A DNA stretch of 64,000 nucleotides from Flavobacterium silvaticum (GCF_012911565.1 NZ_JAAMPU010000105.1:62001-126000); one strand, 5' to 3'. Counted from the first letter of the stretch, positions 43,923-53,060 are shown. A program made the numbers and translations. The notes: generated by a model from the letters alone, not told the origin.

Positions 43923-44885
43923 ATGAAAAAATCATTTTTACTACTGCTGTTGTTACCCATCTGTTTTTTCGGACAACTAAAACCAATCGCTCCTCCGTAC
44001 CTAAAACCCGGAGATACCGTTGGAATAGTGACTACGGCCAGAAAAATAGATATTGCAGGCATTCAGGCTGGAATCGATTTGCTAAAAAGTTGGGGGCTTA
44101 CTGTGGTCGTCGGAAAAACCATCGGCAAAGATGAAAACCAGCTTGCCGGTCCGGATTGGTTTCGTGCTACCGATTTACAACAGATGCTCGACGATCCTAA
44201 AATAAAACTGATCTGGTCGGCAAAAGGTGGTTATGGCACGGTTCGAATCATAGACCGTATCGATTGGACAAAATTCAAAAAACATCCAAAGTGGATTGCC
44301 GGTTTCAGTGATTGTACGGTTTTACATAGCCACATCCAGACGCTGGGCTTTCAAACCATACACAGTTTTATGGCTTTAAGTGCCAAATCGGCATCGGCGG
44401 AAGCGATACAAAGTTTCAGGACGGCGTTATTTGGCGGAATCAGGGATTACACCATTGCTCCGAATAGCCTGAACCGGACAGGTTTTGCTGAAGGAATCAT
44501 AACTGGGGGAAATTTATCGGTGTTGTATAGTTTGATGGGATCAGCATCTGAAATAGACACTAAAGGGAAAATTCTTTTCATTGAAGACCTCGACGAATAT
44601 CTGTACCATATAGACCGCATGATGATGAACCTCAAGCGGAACGGTTATTTTAAAAATATAAAAGGATTGATTGTCGGCGGAATGACCTCTATGAACGACA
44701 ATGATATTCCTTGGGGTCATACCGCCGAAGAAATCATAAAAGACATTGTCAAGGATTATGATTTCCCTGTAATTTTTAATTTTCCGGCTGGACATATAAA
44801 AGATAATCGGACACTTGTCCTTGGAGAAATGATCCGAATGGAAGCAGAAAATGAAAAAGCCGAAGTTCAAACCCTGAAAAAGTGA
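43923..44885 (+). CDS. LD-carboxypeptidase (muramoyltetrapeptide carboxypeptidase, S66)
   Basis: This 320-residue enzyme has a signal peptide (MKKSFLLLLLLPICFFGQ), so it acts in the periplasm, and the S66 residues: Ser129 in GFSDCT (nucleophile), Glu in LFIEDLDEYLYHIDRM and His in NFPAGHIKDN. It removes the terminal D-Ala of cell-wall tetrapeptides during peptidoglycan recycling or remodelling. The SAKGGYGTVRIIDRIDW segment is typical. Transcribed alone, followed by an AT-rich gap. Confidence 0.93.
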   Translation: MKKSFLLLLLLPICFFGQLKPIAPPYLKPGDTVGIVTTARKIDIAGIQAGIDLLKSWGLTVVVGKTIGKDENQLAGPDWFRATDLQQMLDDPKIKLIWSAKGGYGTVRIIDRIDWTKFKKHPKWIAGFSDCTVLHSHIQTLGFQTIHSFMALSAKSASAEAIQSFRTALFGGIRDYTIAPNSLNRTGFAEGIITGGNLSVLYSLMGSASEIDTKGKILFIEDLDEYLYHIDRMMMNLKRNGYFKNIKGLIVGGMTSMNDNDIPWGHTAEEIIKDIVKDYDFPVIFNFPAGHIKDNRTLVLGEMIRMEAENEKAEVQTLKK

Positions 44886-44919
44886 TGTGGAATGTGATTT
44901 GGCAACAATAAAAATCCGA

Positions 44920-44953
44920 TTAAATGTAAATTAAATCGACAAATTACATTTAA
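44920..44953 (+). repeat. Perfect 10-bp inverted repeat in an AT-rich gap
   Basis: TTAAATGTAA (44920-44929) and TTACATTTAA (44944-44953) are perfect inverted copies with a 14-nt spacer. It starts 35 bp after the LD-carboxypeptidase stop. AT-only stem without a clean T-run: an operator or weak terminator. Confidence 0.45.
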
Positions 44954-45051
44954 AATTAAAAATTTAAAGAAAAATACTACAATAAATTTTTACACCTATT
45001 TATCCATTCCGGAACGAGAATCTGGAACTTCTTTCTTTACAATTTTTCAAT

Positions 45052-45411
45052 ATGGCGACACACAACGAATTCGGAAAAGAAGGCGAACGTATAGCCATGG
45101 AATATTTGATGGACAAGGGTTATATTATTCTCGAAAGAAATTGGAGATATAAAAAATTAGAAATTGATTTAATTGCTGAATATCAGAATATTACAATTAT
45201 TATTGAAGTTAAATCAAGATCAAACGACAGCTTTGGTAAGCCTCAGGAATTCGTCCGAAAGAAAAAAATTAAGCTGGTGCTAGAGGCCGTAAATGCCTAT
45301 GCCAATACAAAAAACCAAGACCTAAATTTTCGTCTTGATGTCATTTCAATACAGAAAAAAAATGGCTCGTATACCATTGAGCATTTGCAAGATGCATTCT
45401 ATTATTTTTAA
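45052..45411 (+). CDS. YraN/UPF0102 family protein (endonuclease-like)
   Basis: This 119-residue protein has the UPF0102 pattern: NEFGKEGERIAMEYLMDKGY, then LERNWR, an Asp in LEIDLIAE and EVK in IIIEVKSRS, forming a PD-(D/E)XK nuclease-like core, and KKKIKLVLEAVNAYA. The family is found next to DNA-repair or RNase HII genes in many bacteria; the function is unproven. Codons here are clearly more AT-rich than in the flanking genes. The -7 region of the following protease gene starts 50 bp after its stop. Confidence 0.9.
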   Translation: MATHNEFGKEGERIAMEYLMDKGYIILERNWRYKKLEIDLIAEYQNITIIIEVKSRSNDSFGKPQEFVRKKKIKLVLEAVNAYANTKNQDLNFRLDVISIQKKNGSYTIEHLQDAFYYF

Positions 45412-45432
45412 AAAACAATGTAGTTAAACGTT

Positions 45433-45468
45433 AAAAAATGCATTTCGTCGATTAATTGACTATGTTTG
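45433..45468 (+). promoter_or_regulatory. Promoter region of the M12B protease gene with shared upstream motif
   Basis: TATGTTTG (45461-45468) fits TANNTTTG and lies 28 bp before the ATG at 45497. No TTG stands at -33; the place is taken by AAAAAATGCATTTCGTCGAT (45433-45452), which recurs at 383-402 with one mismatch. This layout suggests an activator-dependent promoter. Confidence 0.5.
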
Positions 45469-45496
45469 TGGACCCTTAACCTACAAAATGTTTATT

Positions 45497-47698
45497 ATGA
45501 AACGAATTGCTACCCTAATTGCCATTCTTGCGACTTTGGGATGTTTGGCCCAGCAAAAAGTTGCAGAAAGAATACAGGAACTGAAATCCATGAATACCAA
45601 TTTCAAACATTTCTCGGTTCTTGATGTTTCGAGCCAAATTCCACAAGATGGACTCGGAGATGTAGTCAGAAATGCTACACTTGCAAAAATCCGCCTTGCG
45701 TCTGTCAATACCATTGTCAGCCAGGCAAACGAAACCATCGAGCTTGAAATTCCGTTCAAAGGCCAGACTATTATAGTGCAACTCTATAAAGTGAAGGTTT
45801 TACATGACAGTTTCCATCTGGATACGGACAAAGCAAAAAATGTCCCTTTTGAGCGTGGCGTCCATTATCGTGGTATCGTAAACGATGATATGAACTCCAT
45901 TGTTTCAATGAACTTCTTCAACGGCCAGTTCAACGGTATCATCGCGAGCCAGGAACTGAATAATGTAGTGGTAGGAAAACTTGACAGAGTCGGAAACAGC
46001 CAGGATTATATCGTGTATTCCGATGCAGACCTTTTGATTGACAATATAAGCGGATGTGAGCTTCCGGATGAAGCTGCTTACGCACCTGCTGCAAACCAAA
46101 CACAGTCGGAACAATCGATCCAGTCTGTTTTGAGTTCACGTTGTGCAACGGTTTATCTCGAATTGGATAACCAGTTGTACATTCAGAATGGAAACAACGC
46201 CGGAACTGCGAATACCTGGATTACATCTGTATTCAATAACGTCCAGACTTTATATGCGAACGCTGATATCAATGTCGCCCTCAAAAGCGTATTTGTGTGG
46301 ACTACGGCCGATCCGTTTACCGGAACAACATCTACGGCAAGAATGAACTCTTTCAACCAGTTCCGCCCTGTATTTGATGGAGACATCGGACAGTTGGTCG
46401 CAATCGACCCGGGATCTTTGGGTGGTGTAGCTTCTGCCGTAAATGGTATCTGTGGCCCGAATAATTTCTCCTATGCCGATATTGACTTCGGATACAATGC
46501 TGTACCGACCTATTCCTGGACCGTGCAGGTAATCACTCACGAACTTGGTCATTTGATGGGTTCACCACACACCCATTCATGCGTGTGGAACGGAAACAAT
46601 ACAGCGATAGACAACTGCGGCCCATCTGCAATCCCGAATTCAGAGGGAGCTTCATGCATGACATCGCCTCCAACCATTCCAACAGCAGTGGTCAAAGGAA
46701 CCATCATGAGTTATTGCCACTTGGTAGGCGGAGTTGGGATCAACTTCAGCAACGGTTTCGGCCCTCAACCAGCTTCGCGAATCCTTACAACTGTAAATGG
46801 GGCTACTTGCCTTAGCGTGGATTGTGTCAATACCTGTATCAACACGGCTGTTAATATGCATGTCGATACCGTAACAAGTACAACGGCTAACCTAAGTTGG
46901 GATGATATAGGCGACGTTGGCACATGGCAAATTGCCGTGAGCCCACTGAGCGGAAGTTCTTCATGGACAACTGTAACCTCTAATGCCTATTTAGCTTCGG
47001 GCCTCCAACCAAATACCTATTATAAACTGCGTATCAAGCCGTCTTGTGATTCCGGAATGACGTCATCCTACAGACAGTTGGTTTTTGCTACAGGTGCCGA
47101 TTGGTGCAGCGGCGTTACCATTACCGATACCGGAGGCGCAACGGCAAACTATTTCGATAGCCAGGAATTCGTACGTGTAATCATGCCGACACAGGCTAAC
47201 AAAAAAATCAAGATCACGTTCACGTCATTCGCGACTGAAACCAACTACGACTTCCTTTGGATGTATAACGGTTCTTCTACCAGTTCGCCTGTAATGGGAA
47301 CAACGACAGGATACACCGGAAACGTTAGTCCTGGAACGTTTACTTCATCGGCTGCCGATGGCGCACTGACCTTGAAATTCCGTGCCGATAACAGTACCAA
47401 TGCCGCAGGCTTCGTAGCCAATGTAGTTTGTGAAAGTACGTTGGGAACAGGCGATGTTTCGCGTAACATTGACTTTACCTATTACCCGAACCCGGCCAAC
47501 AACATTGTCAACATCAGTTCAGCATCAGAAGCGATCACACAAATCCAGGTGTATAGCGTAACAGGTCAATTGTTGTTCGACAAGAAACTGAACGGTCTTG
47601 AAGAGAAAGTAGACGTATCGTCTTTCGCAACAGGAACCTACTTCTTCAAATTGAAATTCGGTTCTACCGAAGCCAACTTCAAGATCCTTAAACAATAG
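45497..47698 (+). CDS. Secreted M12B-like (reprolysin-type) metalloprotease with T9SS tail
   Basis: This 733-residue protein has a signal peptide (MKRIATLIAILATLGCLAQ), a propeptide-like N-terminal domain, and a metzincin catalytic domain with the full zinc motif HELGHLMGSPH (His348, His352, His358) and Met-turn probable in GTIMSYCH. Later come a fibronectin III-like domain (about 450-530; TAVNMHVDTVTSTTANLSWDDIG is the landmark), a CUB-like domain (about 535-645) and a T9SS type A domain (TYYPNPANNIVNI to FKILKQ). It should be a surface or extracellular protease. ATG 45488 is also in frame but 45497 gives the cleaner signal peptide. Confidence 0.93.
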   Translation: MKRIATLIAILATLGCLAQQKVAERIQELKSMNTNFKHFSVLDVSSQIPQDGLGDVVRNATLAKIRLASVNTIVSQANETIELEIPFKGQTIIVQLYKVKVLHDSFHLDTDKAKNVPFERGVHYRGIVNDDMNSIVSMNFFNGQFNGIIASQELNNVVVGKLDRVGNSQDYIVYSDADLLIDNISGCELPDEAAYAPAANQTQSEQSIQSVLSSRCATVYLELDNQLYIQNGNNAGTANTWITSVFNNVQTLYANADINVALKSVFVWTTADPFTGTTSTARMNSFNQFRPVFDGDIGQLVAIDPGSLGGVASAVNGICGPNNFSYADIDFGYNAVPTYSWTVQVITHELGHLMGSPHTHSCVWNGNNTAIDNCGPSAIPNSEGASCMTSPPTIPTAVVKGTIMSYCHLVGGVGINFSNGFGPQPASRILTTVNGATCLSVDCVNTCINTAVNMHVDTVTSTTANLSWDDIGDVGTWQIAVSPLSGSSSWTTVTSNAYLASGLQPNTYYKLRIKPSCDSGMTSSYRQLVFATGADWCSGVTITDTGGATANYFDSQEFVRVIMPTQANKKIKITFTSFATETNYDFLWMYNGSSTSSPVMGTTTGYTGNVSPGTFTSSAADGALTLKFRADNSTNAAGFVANVVCESTLGTGDVSRNIDFTYYPNPANNIVNISSASEAITQIQVYSVTGQLLFDKKLNGLEEKVDVSSFATGTYFFKLKFGSTEANFKILKQ

Positions 47699-47737
47699 TA
47701 AACGATAATAAACAGAGTTGTTATTTAAGTGGAAATT

Positions 47738-47763
47738 GCCCTTCGAAAGAGGGGCTTTTTCAT
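47738..47763 (+). terminator. Terminator of the M12B protease gene
   Basis: GCCCTTC (47738-47744), GAAA tetraloop, GAGGGGC (47749-47755), then a T-run: a 7-bp stem closed by a stable tetraloop. It sits directly before the end of the convergent mfd gene. Confidence 0.85.
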
Positions 47764-47764
47764 T

Positions 47765-50700
47765 TTAAGCAGGAGTGTGCGAACCCCACATTTTCTGCAT
47801 CAGATCCAAAGCAGTTTTGACAGACTTGACGTTTTCAAACGTGAACAACAATCGCAATCCGTTAGCCGTCTGTTTTTCCTTCATCCGACCGAGTTGTGGA
47901 TTCCGCTGGGCAAACTGGAGCACTTTATCAAAATGTGCCGATTGATAGAATGCAGAATCGTGGTCCGAAATAAAATAAGCGATCATCTTGCCCTGTTTCA
48001 TCACCAGTTTCTCCATACCGAGTTTTGATGCAATCCATTTTATGCGCATGCTATTGAGCAACGCGTTTGCCTGCACCGGAAGTGGTCCGAAACGATCCAC
48101 GAGCCGTTTTTCATACAAAAACAACGCTTCTTCATCCTTGATCTGGCTTAGTTCGTTGTACAGGATCAGCCTTTCGGAAACCGTATTGATGTATTCATCC
48201 GGGAACAGCAATTCAAAATCGGAATCGATCTGGATGTCTTTGACATATTCCTTTTCTGTCTGGTCATCGACTTCCTGATACAAATCCCTGAACTCGTTTT
48301 CCTTGAGCTCTTCTATGGCCTCGTTCATGATTTTCTGATAGGTTTCAAAACCGATGTCGTTGATGAAACCGCTTTGTTCGCCACCGAGCAAATCACCTGC
48401 GCCGCGAATTTCCAAATCCTTCATCGCAATGTTGAAACCGCTGCCGAGTTCGCTGTATTGGGCCAGCGCATGAAGCCTTTTGCGGGCATCGTCGGTCATG
48501 GCGGAAAAAGGAGGCGCTATAAAATAACAGAATGCCTTTTTGTTGCTTCGCCCAACTCTACCCCGCATCTGATGCAAATCGGAGAGCCCGAAATTATTGG
48601 CATTGTTGATAAAAATCGTATTCGCATTCGGAACATCGAGACCGCTTTCTATAATCGTGGTGGCAACCAGAACATCGAATTCACCGTTCATGAAACCAAG
48701 CATCAGTTCTTCGAGTTTCTTTCCTTCCATCTGCCCGTGCCCTATCCCGATTCTCGCCTGTGGCACCAATCGCTGGATCATTCCCGCTACTTCGCGTATG
48801 TTTTCGATTCGGTTGTTTATAAAGAAAACCTGTCCGTTGCGCTGGATTTCATACGAAACCGCATCCCTTATAAGTTCTTCATTGAAACCGACAATCTGCG
48901 TTTCTATCGGATAGCGATTCGGCGGAGGTGTGGTGATGACCGACAAATCCCGGGCTGCCATCAAAGAAAATTGCAACGTCCTCGGAATCGGGGTTGCGGT
49001 AAGTGTCAATGTATCGATGTTGGCGCCTAAGGTCTTTAGTTTGTCTTTGACGTTGACACCGAATTTCTGTTCCTCGTCCACAATCAGCAAGCCCAAATCC
49101 TTGAACTGGACATTTTTATTGACCAGCTGGTGCGTGCCGATGATGATGTCGAGTTTTCCCTCGGCCAGATCTTTTAGCGTCTGTGTTTTTTCCTTCGCAG
49201 ACCGGAACCGGTTCAGATAGCCAATCGAAACAGGCATTTCTTTCAATCGCTCTGAAAAAGTCCGGTAATGCTGATACGCGAGAATTGTAGTCGGAACCAA
49301 AACCGCAACCTGTTTCCCATTGTCGACGGCCTTGAAAGCGGCACGGATTGCGACCTCCGTTTTTCCGAAACCAACGTCCCCGCAAACCAGTCGGTCCATC
49401 GGGCGTTCGCTTTCCATATCGGCTTTGACGTCCTGTGTCGCTTTGGTCTGATCCGGCGTATCTTCATAGATGAATGACGATTCGAGTTCGAGTTGCAGGT
49501 AACTGTCCGGATTGTATTGATAGCCCTTTTCCAAACGGCGCTTAGCATACAGTTGGATCAGGTTGAAGGCGATGTTCTTGACACGGGCTTTGGTTTTCTG
49601 CTTCAGTGCTTTCCATGCACCCGAACCTAGTTTATAGATTTTTGGCGGCGCTCCGTCTTTGCCGTTATATTTCGAAATTTTGTGAAGTGAATGGATGGAA
49701 ACGTAGACGATGTCGTTATCGGCATACACCAACTTAATCGCTTCCTGTGTCTTGCCTTCAACCTGGATTTTCTGCAACCCGCCGAATTTCCCGATGCCGT
49801 GATCGATGTGTGTCACATAATCACCAACCGACAATGAATTCAATTCCTTGAGCGTCAGGTTCTGCTTTTTGGAATAACCGTTCTTGATGCTGAACTTGTG
49901 GTATCGTTCAAAAATCTGGTGGTCTGTGTAACATGCAATCTGCAATTCCTCGTCAATGAAACCCTGATACAACGGCATCACGACCGTTTCGTATGTATTA
50001 TGGATATTGGAATTTCCCGATTCATCCATCGAGGCAAAAATATCGTCGAACCGCTTGGCCTGGGCTTCATTGGAACAGCACAAAAAGTTGCGCATCCCGT
50101 TCGAATGATTGTCGGCCAGATCATTGAGCAACAAATCGAATTGCTTGTTGAACGCCGGTTGAGGCCGGGTATGAAAAGACGTCTGTAATGACGGTTCAAA
50201 CACGGGTTGCAAACCGGTTTCGATCACGGCAAAAAGTTCCGCCTTATGCAAAAATTCTTTGCTATCGACGAACAATTGCTTCGGTTCCAGGTGTTTTATA
50301 GTCGAATCAAGCGAAGCAAAAATTTCCTTTGCCTTCTCGAAGGATGTGGCGAGTTTCGATAACGTAATCGATGCATCCTGCAAAACGAGAACCGTCGAAT
50401 CGCCTATGTAATCCAGAAAATTCTGTCGGTTTTCCTCGAAGAATTTATTCTCAACATTCGGGATAATCGTAATCTTTTTCTTCTTTTCGATCGACAGTTG
50501 CGTCTCTACATCAAAGCTTCGGATACTGTCTACTTCATTACCGAAGAATTCGATCCGGTATGGATTGTCGTTCGAAAAGGAAAACACATCGATGATTCCG
50601 CCGCGAACCGAAAATTCACCCGGTTCGGTGATGAAATCAACTCTTCTGAATTCATATTCGTGAAGCACTTCATTGATAAAGTCAATTGAAATCTGGTCGC

Positions 50701-51136
50701 CGACAGCAATCTTGAGTGTATTTTTCTCAAGTTCTTTGCGTGTAACGACCTTCTCGAAAATTGCCTCGGGATAGGAAACGATAAAGGCTGGTTTTTTCCG
50801 CGAATTGATTCTGTTGAGCACTTCGGCCCGAAGCAACACACTGGCGTTATCGGTTTCTTCAATCTGATAAGGCCTGCGGTACGATCCGGGGAAAAACAAT
50901 ACGTCTTCCTCGCCTATCAATTGCTCAAGATCGTTTAAAAAATACGCCGCTTCCTCTTTTTCAGTTGCGATGAACAAAAACGGTTTTTCGGTCTTTTTGA
51001 ATAGTGAACGCAATACAAATGACAGGCTCGATGCGACCAATCCGTTTGCCTGGATTTTTGCGCCGGGTTTGATTGCCGATGCCATTCGCGAGATCGGTGC
51101 GGAAGAATCGTATTTGGTGATAAGAGTTTCGATCAT
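47765..51136 (-). CDS. mfd: Transcription-repair coupling factor
   Basis: This 1123-residue protein has the Mfd order: UvrB-like N-terminal part (about 1-330), RNA polymerase interaction domain (about 445-530; LSVGDYVTHIDHGIGKFGG), a RecG-like helicase (Walker A GDVGFGKTEVA, box II IVDEEQKFG, LTATPIPRTL, RVGRSNKKAFCYF) and a C-terminal TRCF domain. It removes stalled RNA polymerase from lesions and brings in UvrA. Its ATG overlaps the stop of the preceding lipoprotein gene by 4 bp. Confidence 0.98.
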   Translation of the reverse strand: MIETLITKYDSSAPISRMASAIKPGAKIQANGLVASSLSFVLRSLFKKTEKPFLFIATEKEEAAYFLNDLEQLIGEEDVLFFPGSYRRPYQIEETDNASVLLRAEVLNRINSRKKPAFIVSYPEAIFEKVVTRKELEKNTLKIAVGDQISIDFINEVLHEYEFRRVDFITEPGEFSVRGGIIDVFSFSNDNPYRIEFFGNEVDSIRSFDVETQLSIEKKKKITIIPNVENKFFEENRQNFLDYIGDSTVLVLQDASITLSKLATSFEKAKEIFASLDSTIKHLEPKQLFVDSKEFLHKAELFAVIETGLQPVFEPSLQTSFHTRPQPAFNKQFDLLLNDLADNHSNGMRNFLCCSNEAQAKRFDDIFASMDESGNSNIHNTYETVVMPLYQGFIDEELQIACYTDHQIFERYHKFSIKNGYSKKQNLTLKELNSLSVGDYVTHIDHGIGKFGGLQKIQVEGKTQEAIKLVYADNDIVYVSIHSLHKISKYNGKDGAPPKIYKLGSGAWKALKQKTKARVKNIAFNLIQLYAKRRLEKGYQYNPDSYLQLELESSFIYEDTPDQTKATQDVKADMESERPMDRLVCGDVGFGKTEVAIRAAFKAVDNGKQVAVLVPTTILAYQHYRTFSERLKEMPVSIGYLNRFRSAKEKTQTLKDLAEGKLDIIIGTHQLVNKNVQFKDLGLLIVDEEQKFGVNVKDKLKTLGANIDTLTLTATPIPRTLQFSLMAARDLSVITTPPPNRYPIETQIVGFNEELIRDAVSYEIQRNGQVFFINNRIENIREVAGMIQRLVPQARIGIGHGQMEGKKLEELMLGFMNGEFDVLVATTIIESGLDVPNANTIFINNANNFGLSDLHQMRGRVGRSNKKAFCYFIAPPFSAMTDDARKRLHALAQYSELGSGFNIAMKDLEIRGAGDLLGGEQSGFINDIGFETYQKIMNEAIEELKENEFRDLYQEVDDQTEKEYVKDIQIDSDFELLFPDEYINTVSERLILYNELSQIKDEEALFLYEKRLVDRFGPLPVQANALLNSMRIKWIASKLGMEKLVMKQGKMIAYFISDHDSAFYQSAHFDKVLQFAQRNPQLGRMKEKQTANGLRLLFTFENVKSVKTALDLMQKMWGSHTPA

Positions 51137-51831
51137 TGACGCTCTTGTAATTTTTTACGCCTGTCGATCATCATGCCTGGTTTTCTGTTCAATTGTGACG
51201 GCGGTGGCGTTTGTAAAGCCCGGTTTTGCACAGGTGCAGGTGGTGTTGAAGACGAAGGGAATACGCCACCGGTCGGAACAGCTCTTGTGGTATCAAGCAT
51301 CCGGATCATATCTGCTTCTCCCTGTTCGGTTGGGATTTTAGATTTGCGTACAATCTCATCGAATTGCATCTGGAGCGAGATAAGCGATGCATTTATGGCG
51401 TCGACTTCCGTATTGACTTTTTTGGCCGGAATATCGTCAAGGTGCAGGAACAGATTTAGTGCATTGATACGTGCCGTCAACACCGAAATACGGCTTCGGA
51501 CCTCCGGTTTTGCATACTGGGACGGAAGCTGGGCCGGTAATTCAAGCGCCTTTGCCGAAAGCACTTCTGATTTTTTCTGGAATGCTTCAATACTGCTCTG
51601 CGGTTTTTGCGAAAGCTCCCGAAGCAAATCCCGCCAGGGCGCCCAGGTCGCCGTAAGTTGCTGTGATGAAGGATTTATAGGGGTGGAATTGAATTTCCAA
51701 TGTGCATTGACCTCAGAAAAAATCTGCTCTTTCTTTTTGGCTTCCTTCAACTGGATTTGCTCTTGCTGATCGTCTTTGCAGGATATCAGTAGCATCATGA
51801 AAAAAACCAGGGATAATGTCTTTCTAAGCAT
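51133..51831 (-). CDS. Lipoprotein of unknown function upstream of mfd
   Basis: This 232-residue protein begins at ATG 51831 with a lipoprotein signal (MLRKTLSLVFFMMLLISC). The body is helical and charged (about residues 20-180), and a Pro/Thr-rich tail follows (GVFPSSSTPPAPVQNRALQT), ending in a basic stretch. No family recognised. Upstream codons in frame up to 51927 lie ahead of the proposed promoter and are not counted. It overlaps the mfd start by 4 bp (ATGA), so mfd expression depends on this transcript. Confidence 0.72.
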   Translation of the reverse strand: MLRKTLSLVFFMMLLISCKDDQQEQIQLKEAKKKEQIFSEVNAHWKFNSTPINPSSQQLTATWAPWRDLLRELSQKPQSSIEAFQKKSEVLSAKALELPAQLPSQYAKPEVRSRISVLTARINALNLFLHLDDIPAKKVNTEVDAINASLISLQMQFDEIVRKSKIPTEQGEADMIRMLDTTRAVPTGGVFPSSSTPPAPVQNRALQTPPPSQLNRKPGMMIDRRKKLQERQ

Positions 51832-51849
51832 CGGGTTGGAATAGTGACG

Positions 51850-51882
51850 CAAATTTAAGTACGAACCGACAAATTCCCACAA
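51850..51882 (-). promoter_or_regulatory. Promoter of the lipoprotein-mfd operon
   Basis: On the minus strand TTG (51882-51880) is followed after 22 nt by TAAATTTG (51857-51850), a full consensus match. The ATG at 51831 follows 18 bp later. Confidence 0.55.
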
Positions 51883-51929
51883 ACAAACAGGAATTATTAA
51901 CTCTCGTAAAGAAGTTCGCAAAACCAATC

Positions 51930-51937
51930 TATCTTTG
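51930..51937 (+). promoter_or_regulatory. -7 promoter element of the threonine dehydrogenase gene
   Basis: TATCTTTG is a perfect TANNTTTG element, 45 bp before the ATG at 51983. Its position excludes the in-frame start at 51935. Confidence 0.5.
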
Positions 51938-51982
51938 TTTAAAAGTCGGCAATTTTTTGCCCTTTATTTAATCTTCTGCACT

Positions 51983-52918
51983 ATGCCCAAAATTCTGATT
52001 ATTGGAGCCTGTGGCCAAATCGGCACCGAGCTTACACACAAACTACGCGAGAAATACGGTGAGGAAAATGTCATCGCGTCCGATATCCGCAAACTCAATA
52101 ATGACATTGTCAACAACGGTCTTTTTGAAGTAGTCAACGCACTCGATTTCAACCAGATCGAACATATCGTCGAACAATACCACATTGAAGAAGTCTATCT
52201 CATGGCCGCTTTGCTGTCTGCAACCGCCGAAAAAAATCCGGCCTTCGCCTGGGATTTAAATATGAATTCGCTGTTCCATGTACTCAATCTGGCCAAAGCC
52301 GGAAAAATCAAAAAAATATTCTGGCCATCGAGCATCGCCGTTTTCGGGCCCACGACACCAAAGCATCAAACGCCTCAATACACGGTCATGGAACCATCAA
52401 CCGTTTATGGGATTTCCAAGCAATGCGGTGAACGCTGGTGCGAATATTACAACCATATTTATGGCGTCGATGTCCGCAGCATCCGGTATCCGGGCCTGAT
52501 TTCGTGGTCGACTCCACCCGGCGGAGGCACTACTGATTATGCCGTCGATATTTATCACAAAGCATTGTCAGACGGCAAATACGAATGTTTCCTGTCTGAA
52601 GAAACCGAACTCCCGATGATGTACATGGACGATGCCATTCGCGCGACTATCTCCATCATGGAAGCTCCGGCGGAAAATATCAAAATCCGATCTTCCTATA
52701 ATTTAGCCGCGATCAGTTTCAATCCGGAACAAATCGCCGGTGAAATCAAAAAACACATTCCGGAATTTGAAATTACCTACAAACCGGATTTCCGCCAAAA
52801 AATCGCCGATTCGTGGCCCGCTTCGATAGATGATTCCGAAGCGAGGAAAGACTGGGGTTGGAAACACGATTTTGACCTCGATAACATGACCAGCGATATG
52901 CTTGATCATTTGAAATAG
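51983..52918 (+). CDS. tdh: L-threonine 3-dehydrogenase, SDR type
   Basis: This 311-residue enzyme is an extended SDR: NAD-binding GACGQIG at the start, a catalytic Ser/Thr in WPSSIAVFGP, and YGISK with the Tyr-Lys pair. The YPGLISW, GGGTTDYAVDIYH and LPMMYMDDAIRA phrases are typical of the non-zinc L-threonine dehydrogenases first known from Flavobacterium and related organisms, rather than UDP-sugar epimerases. It oxidises threonine to 2-amino-3-ketobutyrate for glycine formation. ATG 51983 was preferred because the -7 element lies upstream of it and the fold begins at MPKILIIGA. Confidence 0.88.
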   Translation: MPKILIIGACGQIGTELTHKLREKYGEENVIASDIRKLNNDIVNNGLFEVVNALDFNQIEHIVEQYHIEEVYLMAALLSATAEKNPAFAWDLNMNSLFHVLNLAKAGKIKKIFWPSSIAVFGPTTPKHQTPQYTVMEPSTVYGISKQCGERWCEYYNHIYGVDVRSIRYPGLISWSTPPGGGTTDYAVDIYHKALSDGKYECFLSEETELPMMYMDDAIRATISIMEAPAENIKIRSSYNLAAISFNPEQIAGEIKKHIPEFEITYKPDFRQKIADSWPASIDDSEARKDWGWKHDFDLDNMTSDMLDHLK

Positions 52919-52920
52919 CT

Positions 52921-53060
52921 TTTTTGGGGCGTGCCGGCGGCTGGTAACTTCCGTTTTGCGATTGACTTTATTCTTGCCGCCGTCGGGCTGTCGGCACTCG
53001 CTACCGTTTCCGCTGCGCTACAACGGTGAGCTCAAACAAAAATGCCTTCATCCCTCACGC
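52921..53060 (+). repeat. GC-rich structured intergenic element, probable Flavobacterium repeat family
   Basis: Directly after the tdh stop lies a GC-rich stretch starting GGGGCGTGCCGGCGGC, whose GCCGGCGGC pairs with GCCGCCGTCGGGC near 52976-52988. It continues with GGGCTGTCGGCACTCGCTAC and ends near CCTTCATCCCTCACGC. No open frame is convincing. From memory, the block 'GGGGCGTGCC ... GGGCT(A/G)TC ... CATCCCTCACGC' recurs between genes in Flavobacterium. It shares the layout of GC-rich ends and variable middle with 33923-34070. Confidence 0.55.
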
